This document shows positions 16,150 through 30,575 of a stretch of DNA of 64,000 bases, in pieces. Below the pieces are notes generated by a model. It had not been told where the DNA came from. It searched no databases and saw only the letters and a program-made list of their open reading frames with translations. The DNA comes from Pleurodeles waltl (lineage: Eukaryota; Chordata; Amphibia; Caudata; Salamandridae): positions 331,526,177 to 331,590,176 of the forward strand of contig NC_090448.1 in NCBI RefSeq assembly GCF_031143425.1, in the 5' to 3' direction. A program made the position numbers and the translations under genes. How positions within the stretch are numbered: the stretch's first letter is position 1; every line of letters starts with the position of its first letter.

Positions 16150-17690
16150 GAACTGTCTCCTGGCCTTTGGACCTTGTTCCTATAGACATAGCACCAAGGC
16201 TTTTTGATGTGGGAAGAGGGAGAGGATTTAGACCCACTCCCAGAGGAATTATGTGGGTCTGTTGAAGACTTTAGTTGTGTCCCCACCCTTGTCCTGAGAC
16301 TTGCCTGCTTCCTTTTTCTTGTCCTTAGTCACCCCCCGTGTGAGCCTTTCTGCTCACCCTTGTTCCGACCCACTTGTCTGTTTTCTTTCTCAATTCTTGA
16401 GGAGAGGTTAGATCTGACCAAGTACTGGTGCAAAACATCAGACGCACAGTTCAGTATATGCACTCTTAAAATCAGATTATACAAGCCCTCATAATCACTA
16501 ACTTTGCTACCATGTAGCCAGCCCTCCAAGGCCTTCACAGAGCAGTCCACAAAATCAACCCACTCTTGGGAGGACTCTTTCCTGGTCTCCGTGAACTTAA
16601 TTCCGTAGTGTTCAGTGGTACGACCAAATCCATCTAACAGAGCAGACTTTAAAATTGTGTAGTTGTCAGCATCTTCCTCTCCAACAGTAAGAAGCCTGTC
16701 CCTACACTCGTCAGAGAAGGGAGAGACAAAGGATAGCAGCCCACTGTCTCTGGGGGACCCTCTGAACTTTGCAAGCCCTTTCCAGAGCAGAGAACCACTT
16801 ATGGATGTCACCCCCACCTTCTCGGGAGTAACAACTTTGCTATGGTTTTTAGAATCAAGAGTCCTCCCTGACCCTATGTTCCCTGAAATCAAAGTTGCTG
16901 CCACCATGGGATGCAACCCCGAATCCATGCCTCTTTCTCCACTGCCAGGGCCTCCCTGTCTAGGGCTTGCTGTTGCTGCTGTAGCCTCAGCTTGGCCTCC
17001 TCCAGCCTCTGTTTTCTAAGTGCCCTATCTAAGGAGTAATCTGGAGTTGAGCAGTTTGTCCCCTCTGATACAGAAGTGGAATGAGTGGCAGTATGGGGAT
17101 CTGCCCCTAGGTTTGGTAACTCTCTGAACTAGTCCCCTGGGAACAAAGGGGTGCCTACTAACGTAGCCACCTTTGGCACTACCTGTAGAGCTCCCAGCTG
17201 CACTAGGGTGTTTACTGGAGACCCTGTGAACCTCTGAGGGACCCTCCTCAGTGTCCAGATCCCATCTAACACTGGGGGTTTAGGGTCTAGTACCTCTTCC
17301 CTCTCCTCCTGGCTACCAGCTTGCTCCTGGTCATCTCTGGAGGAGAAGTCCTAAGAGCAGACTCTTATTAGGGTTCCTCCCTGTCTTCAGTTTCCTGCTC
17401 TTACACACTTCCCTCAGTTCCTGAAAGATAAGGTCCTCATAATGAGAACCCATGTTCTGAGATGTACTAGGTACTGAAGACATGTTAGAGTGATGTAGGA
17501 TGTGCCTAACCTCCCTAATTTCTAGTCTCTTAAAGAAGATTGGAGCAAGGGCTATGCCTGGACCCCTCTCTTACCGAAACCCTAGAGACTGTCCTGACAC
17601 TAGATGTATGTATATATCCCAAGCTAGTAAGTGGTCATTCCTGTGGAAAGTACCAAGTGACAGAGTGGTAAGGCAATTGGAAGTGCTTAT
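16150..17690 (-). pseudogene. Gmr1-like Gypsy gag, frameshifted
   Basis: The best open part (16329-16928, minus) carries ECRDRLLTVGEEDADNY and LLDGFGRTTEHYGIKFTETR, the same arrangement as CRDRLLTLTGADAESFD and IEGFGNPTEEYIIRF in the plus-strand copy at 28123-28524. This is the capsid-like region of Gypsy Gag. A decayed zinc knuckle (CYVYRNKVQRPGDSSCPKK, second Cys changed to Tyr and the His changed to Gln) lies at about 16160-16220. Stops and frame changes upstream break the N-terminal part. It follows the primer site and precedes the protease, as expected on the minus strand. Confidence 0.75.
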
Positions 17691-17710
17691 CCCCACCGCT
17701 GCACCACCAA
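17689..17710 (-). promoter_or_regulatory. Primer-binding site after LTR
   Basis: Directly inside the LTR boundary the minus strand reads TTGGTGGTGCAGCGGTGGGG, matching the sequences that follow the LTRs at 27549 and 40802. Position and repetition mark it as the tRNA primer site for minus-strand DNA synthesis. I did not match it to a specific tRNA. Confidence 0.75.
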
Positions 17711-20379
17711 TGTAGGAAGCTGGCCTGGTATGTGGTGGGTACCTATGTTACTTACACCTTATTCCAGGTACCCCCTCTTAGTAAAGTGTAGGCAGTGTCT
17801 AAAAGCCAAGCTCTCTATAGGTAGCTGTGGATGAACAGCCATGGCTTATCTAGGAGACATGCAAAGTCCATGCAATACCACTGTAGCCACACAGCACTTA
17901 GACACATGAAAGAAAACACTCTGTTGTACAAAAATAAAGGTACTTTATTTTTGGCATAAATTGCCACAAAATAGACAGGTGACCCACCCTTAGGAGGTGA
18001 GCAATACACTAAATATATACACTAGTTCTCAGAACAGGCATAGAAAAGGTTGGAAAACAGTGCAAATAGCAATAACCAATAGTTACACTAGTGGGAGCCC
18101 AAACCATATACAAAAAAATTGAATGCGAACAAGGCACCCCCCAGGTAAGTAAAATGTGTAGAGGAGAGCTGGGGAAAACTACAAAGGTAAGTAACACTGT
18201 ACTCCCAGTGACCAGAAATGCAAGAGTAAAACACTGTTTTTCCCCAACAAATCACTTGAAAGGAGGACAAGAAGAAAAAGACACCCAGAGAAGACTGCAA
18301 GAAAACCAGGGGTGAATTCCTGAAGAAAGAAGACCTGTGGAGAGAGGGGACCAAGTCCAAGAGTCAAAGTGGAGTCTAGGAGGTAGTACCCACCCAGCTG
18401 TGGAAGCAGGAGTTAGTCCACGGTGATGAACAGGTTAGCACTGCAGCCCTGGAGCCGGTGAAGAGTTTCTGGTAAATGTAGATGATGTCCCACGCCTGAA
18501 GGAAGATTGCAGACTGGTGTCGGTGCAGGATTTCCACCAACAAACCTTGACAAAGGCAAACTCTCGATTAGTGGAAAAGAGGTACTGCCAGGGACCAGCA
18601 AGGCCCATGAGGACTAAACCCAGGAACGGGGGAGTCACAGGGGACTCTCTGTATCGCAGAGAGACCACAGGAGCAGAGGCAGCACCCACAGGAGTCCCAC
18701 AGGACGAGGACACAGGATTTGCAGAAGAGGCCCACGCAGCACTACAAAAGAGGATCCCACGCCCCAGGACAACTACACAGGAGGCTGGGCTTTGCAGGAT
18801 GGAGTACTGTCCTGCATGGAAAGGTAAAAGCTTACCTCCACCAAAGTTGGAAACTGTCAAAGAGGACCAAGAGGACTACTACGGACCACAAGCCATGATG
18901 TAGGATCCACGTAGCTCAGCAGGAGAGGGGATCCATGCAGCCGGTCGTCGCTTGTCATAGGTGCCTGCGTTGCATGGGAGTGATTTCTTCACACCAAGGG
19001 AGATTCCTTCTTCTTGTGCAGGCTGAAGAGTTGCAGTCTTCTGAGGATGTACAGCGAGGAAAGTGTTGCAAAGCTGGCAGGAGCCCTGGAACCATTGTCA
19101 CAGAAGAGTCATTTCTTCTTGAAAGCAGCTTGTCAGGTCCTAGAGGTTCTAGTCGCAGTTCCGTAGGCCAGCAGTTGAAGTGATGGTTGCAGAGGAGTCC
19201 TGCTGGAATCTTGCATGCTGAATCTGAGGACTCACCCAAGAAAGAGTCCCTACATAGCCCTGAAAGGGGGATTGGTCTCCTAAACAGGTAAGCACCTATC
19301 AGGCGGGGGCTGTGATGTCACCTGCCTGGCCTGGCCACTCCGATGCTCCCACAGTTCCCTGCCAACCTTGGAAACAAGATGGCAGAACCAAGGGACCCTC
19401 CAGGGGAGCTCTAGGCACCACCGCTGGGGTGGTGATGAACAGGAGAGTGGTTGCTCCCCTCTTCATTGTCCAATTTCACACCAGAGCAGGGACTGGGGGT
19501 CCTTCAACCGGTGTGAACTGGTTTATGCACGGAGGGCACCAAATCTGCCCTTCAAAACAAACCAGTGGCTTGGGGAGGCTACCCCTCCCAAGCCAGTCGC
19601 ACCTATTTCCAAAGGGAGAGAGGTTGCCTCCTTCTCCCAAAGGAAGTCCTTTGTTCTGCCTTCCTGGGCTTGATGAGATCAAGCAGCAGGAGGGCAGAAA
19701 CCTCTGAGGGGTGGCAGCAGCTTGGCTGACCAGAAAACCCTGTAAGACTGGTGGTAGAAATGCTGTGGGCCCTCTAAGGAGCCCCCAAAGTGCATGGAAT
19801 CATACTTCCAATACTGGAAAACAGTATTGGGGTATGATTCTGACATGTTTGATACCAAACATGCCCAGGTTCGGAGTTACCAATATGTAGCTGGACATAG
19901 GTAGTGACCTATGTCCAGTACACACGTAAAATGACATCCCGCACTCACAAAGTCCAGGAAAATGGATCTGGAGTTTGTGGGGGCAACTCTGCTAGTGCAA
20001 GGTTGCACTCACACACAGGTACCTGCACCATGCCCTCTGGGCTGAGAGGGCTTACCATAGGGGTGACTTATAGTGACTTGGTTTCACGCAGGCTGCAATG
20101 GCGGGCCTACAGACCCCTTTGCATGGGCTCCCTGTGGGTGGCAGAATAACTGCTGCAGCCCATAGGGATCCCCTGGAAACACAATGCCCTGGGTACCTAG
20201 GTACCATATACTAGGGACCAGTATGGCAATTGCGGGAAGAAAAGGTTAGTAGCAAACAAATTTAGAAGAGAGAGCATAATCACTGGGGTCCTGGTTAGCA
20301 GGACCCCAGGAAACACAGTCAAACACGAACAGGCAGAAAATGGGGGGAACCATGCCAAGAAAGAGGACACTTCACTACA
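17711..20379 (-). repeat. Complete 2.67-kb LTR, family B, antisense
   Basis: Starts TGTAGGAAGCTGGCC and ends CACTTCACTACA on the + strand, so the sense LTR is TG...CA. It aligns end to end (by eye) with the opposite-strand LTR at 30576-33196. The antisense polyadenylation signal TTTATT lies around 17944-17950. Three consecutive hairpins occur at 19798-19839, 19844-19863 and 19891-19918. It is the 5' LTR of the minus-strand Gmr1-like element because the primer site and gag follow it. At 2.67 kb it is long for a Gypsy LTR. Confidence 0.85.
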
Positions 20380-20730
20380 ATAAGGCACTCTGCCTTAGGG
20401 CTCTAAGGCCTGCATTAGGGTTTACTTACATTATATGCAATGATTTTGTCATGGCACACAGCAAGTGTGCTGGGTCATGTTTTCACCTATGGGTTGCACT
20501 ATGGCACACAGTCTGAAATGGCAGGCTGCATGTAATTTGTATGCAGGTCCCTTAGGGTGGCACAATACATTCTGTAGCTCCTAGGGACCCTCTTTAGTAC
20601 ACATGGCCCAGCTATCAGGGGTGCCATTTTCTAGGGACTTACAGAGGTACTTACGTGTGTGCCAATTGTATACAATTAGATTTTATACTTTGTTTTAGGG
20701 AAAGCGCACTGGGGTCCTGGTTAGCAGGTG
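20380..20730 (-). repeat. LTR fragment, antisense, related subfamily
   Basis: Contains the order seen near the start of other LTRs in antisense (TAGGGCTCTAAGGCCTGC, GGGTGGCACAATACA, GTGCCAATTGTATACAA, GGGGTCCTGGTTAGCAGG) but with many differences from families A, B and D. The last block runs directly into sense family A sequence at about 20731. Confidence 0.65.
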
Positions 20731-21884
20731 AAGCGTGAGACTTGCAACACTGCACCCGGCGACCCCGAATCGACTAGTGGAGAACCAACACCTCAGGGAG
20801 GACCCTCCGGCGACTCCAAGACCGTGAGTAACCAAAGTTGTCCCCCCTGAGCCCCCACAGCGACGCCTGCAGAGGGAATCCCGACGCTCCCCCTGACCGC
20901 GACTGCCTTAACTTTAATTTCCCGACAGCTGGAAAAGACCCTGCACCCGCAGCCCCCAGCACCTGAAGGATCGGAACTTCTGTGCAGGAGTGATCCCCAG
21001 GAGGCTCTCTCCCTTGCCCAGGTGGTGGCTACCCCGAGGAGCCCCCCCCTTGCCTGCCTGCACCGCTGAAGAGACCCCTTGGTCTCCCATTGAAACCTAC
21101 AGAGAACCCGACGCTTGTTTGCACACTGCACCCGGCCGCCCCCACGCTGCTGAGGTTGTACTTTCTGTGTGGACTGGTATCCCCCCCCCGGTGCCCTACA
21201 AAACCCCCCTGGTCTGCCCTCCGAAGACACGGGTACTTACCTGCTGGCAGACTGGAACCGGGGCACCCCCTTCTCTCCATTGAAGCCTATGTGTTTTGGG
21301 CACCTCTTTGACCTCTGCACCTGACCAGCCCTGAGCTGCTGGTGTGGTAACTTTGGGGTTGCTCTGAACCCCCAACGGTGGGCTACCTTGGACCCAAAAC
21401 TGAAACCTGTAGGTAATTTACTTACCTGCTAAAACTAACTTTACTTTACCTCCCCCAGGAACTGTGAAAATTGCAGTGTCCACTTTTAAAACAGCTATTT
21501 GTGTTTTATGTGAAAAGTATATATGCTACTGTAATTATTCAAAGTTCCTAAAGTACTTACTTGCAATACCTTTAAAATGAGATATTACATGTAGAATTTG
21601 AACCTGTGGTTCTTAAAATAAACTAAGAAAAGATATTTTTCTATAACAAAAACCTATTGCTGGATTTGTCTCTGAGTGTGTGTTCCTCATTTATTGCCTG
21701 GGTGTATGTACAACAAATGCTTAACACTACTCCTTTGATAAGCCTACTGCTCGACCACACTACCACAAAATAGAGCATTGGTATTATCTCTTTTTGCCAC
21801 TATCTTACCTCTAAGGGGAACCCTTGGACTCTGTGCATGCTATTCCTTACTTTGAAATAGCACATACAGAGCCAACTTCCTACA
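20731..21884 (+). repeat. LTR family A, sense, 3' part
   Basis: Aligns with 1027-2199: shared blocks include GAAGCGTGAGACTT, GGGTACTTACCTGCTGGCAG, ATTGAAGCCTATGTGTTTTG, CTTAAAATAAACTAAGAAAA (with AATAAA) and GATAAGCCTACTGCTCGACC. It ends cleanly in CCAACTTCCTACA at 21884. No internal retrotransposon sequence follows. Confidence 0.85.
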
Positions 21885-26729
<4,845 letters not shown>

Positions 26730-27549
26730 AATAGGAGTAGTTCTACGGGCAGACGCCTGACAACCCTGGCTGGAACTGGCCCCCTGGACCCTACCTGCAG
26801 CATCTTTGTGACCCCGGGCTTACCCCATTGAAAAGCATTGGCCACCCAACACTGTGTCTGCACCATGCCGCCCCTGTACGGCTGATGAGGGTATGTTTGA
26901 TGCTGACCTGTGCCCCCCAACTCCCACGGTGCTGACCTAAACCACTCCCCCAGGCCTGTGTCCTTAAACCGCGGGTACTTACCTGCAACCTGTGTTCTGA
27001 GTGCCCCCAGTCCTCATAGGATTCCATTGAAAACCCAACATCAACTTTGATCTTTGCGCCAGGCCTGTGTTGCTGGTGGTGCGCTTTTGGGGTCAACTTG
27101 AACTTTTACCTTTGGACATCCTAACTCCTGAAGACTGGGATTGTAAGTTGAGTACTTACCTGTTAACTGTGCTAACACTTTTCCTCCGTTAGGACTGCAT
27201 TGGTTCCTATGAGAAATTGCACTGTCAACTATTTTATCTGAAAAACTCTAAACAAAGGACATTTGATATATATGCGTGATACCTGCTTACAAATGTACCT
27301 GTCTTGAACAAAGATGTTTTGGTTCTAGTAATAAAGTAATAAAATGTTTGCTGCATAAAAACATTGTCCTGGAGTTAGTCATTGAGTGTGTTCCTCGTTT
27401 CTTGAGTTTGTGTGTACAACAAATGCTTTGCACTACCATCTGATAAGCCTAACTGCTCGACCACACTACCACAAAAGAGAACATTAGTATTATCTACTTT
27501 GGCCTCTGTTAAGCCTCTGGGGAACCCCTCGACTCACCAGCTTCCTACA
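26730..27549 (+). repeat. 5' LTR of plus-strand Gmr1-like element, truncated
   Basis: The sequence ends in CACCAGCTTCCTACA at 27549 and contains the family landmarks GTGTGTACAACAAATGCT, TCTGATAAGCC and GCTCGACCACACTACCAC. The start is lost: homology begins near 26730, inside the LTR. A primer site and gag follow directly, so this is the 5' LTR of the element continuing to 30293. Its middle part differs from families A and B, giving a further subfamily. Confidence 0.75.
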
Positions 27550-27568
27550 TTGGTGGCAGCAGTGGGAT
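27550..27568 (+). promoter_or_regulatory. Primer-binding site
   Basis: TTGGTGGCAGCAGTGGGAT directly follows the LTR end, as in the copies at 17689-17710 and 40803-40822. It is the expected tRNA primer position for reverse transcription. Confidence 0.8.
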
Positions 27569-27759
27569 CTACGACTTTGTATTTTCTGTACTACTCAGCC
27601 ATTACCTGAGCACACGACTAAGTTCCAAAATTGCCTTTAGAAAACGTATTTTTGAATTTGGCAATTGTTTCTAAAAAGGTCTTGCTAGGGCCTTGTTTAA
27701 GTCCCCTTAGCATCTCTATTTAGATTTAAAAGTTACTGTAAGCTAGGTCCCTTTGTAAG

Positions 27760-28960
27760 CTGAAAAAGATTAGAACAGATTCCAAACCTACCAAGGTCAA
27801 GCTCCAGGAGCTCTTGGCATAGTATACAAGGGAACACCCTGCTGAGGAGGAAGACTTCCACTCAGACAGGGAAGATGTTAGCAATGAGGAGGATGACCTC
27901 CTCACCTAACTAGGGAGACCAGGGCCCCAAGGCCCTTATCTCCAAGGTTAGTGCTCACAGGATCTGGATCGTTCAGAGGGGAGTCCAGCTCCTCTGGGAA
28001 CACTGAGGGCAGCCTCAATTACAAGGACCTCCTTTTAGCAAGGATGGCCAAAATGTTAGCTTTGGAGCATCAACTCCTAGCTGTAGAAAGAGAGAGAGCA
28101 GAAATGGGCTGAACACACATTAATGGTGCGAAGCAATATAAACCGGGTCAGAGAGAATACTGATATCCTAAAAATCCCCAAAGGGATTGCCGCTAAATAT
28201 GAAGAGGATGATGATATCACCAAGTGGTTCACAGCCTTTGACAGAGCTTCTGCAACTAAAAAGTTAAACAGATCTCACTGGGGAGATCTCCTGTTTGAAC
28301 TGTTAACTGGTAGGTGTAGGGATAGGCTCCTCACACTCACTGGTGCAGATGCTGAATCCTTTGACCACGTGAAGGCTACCCTGATTGAGGGCTTTGGAAA
28401 CCCCACTGAGGAATATATAATTAGGTTCAGGGGCTCACAAAACCTCAAGCCGGTCCTGGGTTCATATTGTAGACTACTCCATGAAAACACTAGATGGTTG
28501 GATAACTGGCAGTGGAGTGCATGACTATAATGGGCTTTATATTTTGGTTATGAAGGAACACCTGTTATGTAACTGCTCCAATGACAAGTTACATCAAAAT
28601 CTGGTAGACCTTGGTCCAATTTCTCCCCAGGAATTGGGAAAGAAGGCAGACCATTAGGTCACGACTAGGGTGACCAAGACTTCCACAGAGAGTGACCAAA
28701 AGAAAGGGGTCACAAAGCCTCCTCATGTGAAGAGTGGTGAGACACCTAAGGACAAATACAATGAGTCTTCTCAAGGGCCCCAAAAGTCTGCACAGGAGGG
28801 TGAGCCCTGAGCCTCTTCACAGTCCACAAATGGGTATGAGGGTAAAAACTTTGATCCCAAGAAGGCCTGGTGTGTCAGCTGTAGGCAGCATGGACACTAA
28901 ACTGGAGACATGGCCTGCCCCAAGAAAAATCCCACTAGCACTACTCTAGTTAGTACTGGA
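27760..28960 (+). pseudogene. Gmr1-like Gypsy gag, broken
   Basis: Gag region of the plus-strand element. It starts near 27760 with an acidic N-terminal part (EEEDFHSDREDVSNEEDD). The longest open part, 28123-28524, has a capsid-like segment with KWFTAFDRASATKKL, CRDRLLTLTGADAESFD and IEGFGNPTEEYIIRF. At about 28865-28920 a zinc knuckle remnant reads WCVSCRQHGH, a stop, then TGDMACPKK. Stops at several points show it cannot make a full protein. It matches the gag on the minus strand at 16150-17690 in order and in the CRDRLLT block. Confidence 0.75.
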
Positions 28961-29089
28961 ATAGCCAGTCTCCACGTGGTATCAACAGTGTGCCCAGAGC
29001 AAATCGGGGTCCACACGGAAGCTACTCTAGTCTCTGAGGGTGGGGTGGATATAGCCACACTGGCTACCTGGCTGCCTAACATGCAAAAA

Positions 29090-29430
29090 TAGAGGCAGCA
29101 TTTCTTAAACAATGGGACAAAAGTAGACACCCTAGGGGGTACAGTGACCATGGTTTCCCCAGGACAGTATTTGGCTGGACAGACATATCCAGTTACCACA
29201 GCTGACTATGTGACTAAAGTCCATCCCATGGCTATGGTGACTTTAGAATGGGGAGGGGTTACTTGCCTGAAACAGGTAGTGGTCTCTTCTGCACTCACAG
29301 TAGAATGCTTGCTAGGGAATGATGTGGAGTCCTCAGCTTGGGCTGAGGTAGAGCTCAAAACCCATGCAGCCATGCTGGGAATCCCTGAACTGGTGTTTGT
29401 AAAAACAAGCACAAAGCAGAGCACAGGGTG
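29090..29430 (+). pseudogene. Gmr1-like Gypsy protease region
   Basis: Open from 29144 to 29431 with PVTTADYVTKVHPMAMVTLE and SSALTVECLLGNDVESSAW, parallel to the C-terminal half of the minus-strand protease copy. The active-site DTG is not visible here: the segment before 29144 is diverged or deleted. It lies between gag and integrase. Confidence 0.6.
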
Positions 29431-29435
29431 AAAAT

Positions 29436-30293
29436 GTGTTGGGGCCTGGAATACTGGCCCAACCTTCCAAGAGAAAAGGTAAGAGGACTGGGGGACCAGC
29501 CTCTGAACAGCACAAGAAACAAGGCCTCTCTTCTCAGGAAGATTTTTTAGCTCCTGAGGGAACGGAGTCCATGGAGGTAGAGCCTTATCAGGTAGAGCTC
29601 TTGGGCCCAGTGGGACCCTCAAGGGAACAGCTGTGCCAGAGACAAAATACTTGTCCCTCTCTTGAAGGCCTGAGGCAGCAAGCTGCTGCACAGGAGAAGG
29701 GAGATGTCAGTGGCTTCCACAGGGTCTATTGGGAAGATGGACTCCTTTACACTGAGGTCAGAGACCCCAAACCTGATGCAATCAGGAGAGTGGTAGTGCC
29801 TCAGGAGTTTAGAGAGTTTATCCTAACTTTGGCCCATGGCATCCCCCTAGCTGGGCATTTGGAACACACCAAATCACGGAGGAGACCTATCAACCACTTT
29901 TATTGGCCCAACATGTCCCTGAAAGTGAAGGAGTTCTGTAGCTCCCATGTCACCTGTCATGCCAGTGGCAAGACAAGATGGTCACCCAAAGGCCCCCCTC
30001 ATTCCACTTCCTGTGGTGGGAGTTTGGTTTGAAAGAGTTGGTGTGGACATTGTAGGTCCACTTGAGCCACCCACAGCCTCCGGAAATCCATACATACTGG
30101 TAGTAGTGGATCATGCTACTGGATACCCTGAAGAAATTCCCCTTAGGTCCACTACAGCTCCTGCAGTAGCCAAGGCCCTGATTGGTATTTTTACCAGAGT
30201 GGGTTTTCCTAAGAAGGTGGTGTTTGGGTGCGGCGATTCAACTGAAAACCAGGCTGTCTGCAGGGGCGATGACTATTTACCCTTGAAATGGTG
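29436..30293 (+). pseudogene. Gmr1-like Gypsy integrase, cut off in the core
   Basis: The integrase, which inserts the DNA copy into the host genome, follows the protease directly with no reverse transcriptase between. A leader with LRQQAAAQEKGDVSGFHRVY and DGLLYTEVRD precedes a His/Cys zinc-binding domain (LAHGIPLAGHLEHTKS, then CSSHVTCHASG) and the catalytic core (FERVGVDIVGP with the first Asp, then VVVDHATGYPEE). There is a frame change near 30000. Homology stops at 30293, where the sequence switches to a minus-strand Gypsy fragment. The second catalytic Asp and the Glu are not intact. Same order and motifs as the copy at 41090-42370. Confidence 0.8.
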
Positions 30294-30575
30294 AAAGGAC
30301 CAACGAAGCGTGGATTGAGCTTTTTAGATCCTGCTAAATGGAGGTTCTTAGTGGATAGCCAGACCTGATCCCCTAGATCGTAAGTAGGAGCTGGGGTTAT
30401 ATGTTTATCTGCTTGCTTTTTGACTTGAACTTGGTAAGTTTCTAGATGACGTTGCGCATGGAGTTGGATGTTGTAAATCTTGGTATGATGTTCCTGTACT
30501 GAGGGGACTTACTGTTACTTGCATGTCCATTATAGAAAGCATTCGTGGGTGGAAACCAAATAGGCAGTAGAAGGG
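30290..30575 (-). pseudogene. Gypsy (chromovirus-like) integrase C-terminal fragment
   Basis: The minus strand reads [20 protein letters not shown] then [20 protein letters not shown] and NPRFVG, the classic GD.VWLST.N......KL.P.F.GP block at the integrase C-terminus of Ty3/Gypsy elements. A little upstream, in another frame, LFGFHPRML resembles the YG.HPR block. This belongs to a different Gypsy lineage from the Gmr1-like sequence next to it and lies on the opposite strand. It is a 280-bp scrap between two other elements. Confidence 0.75.

Noticed and set aside
29436..30032. 198-codon open frame as a possible host gene
   Set aside because: It contains the zinc-binding part of a retrotransposon integrase and continues as integrase in the next frame.
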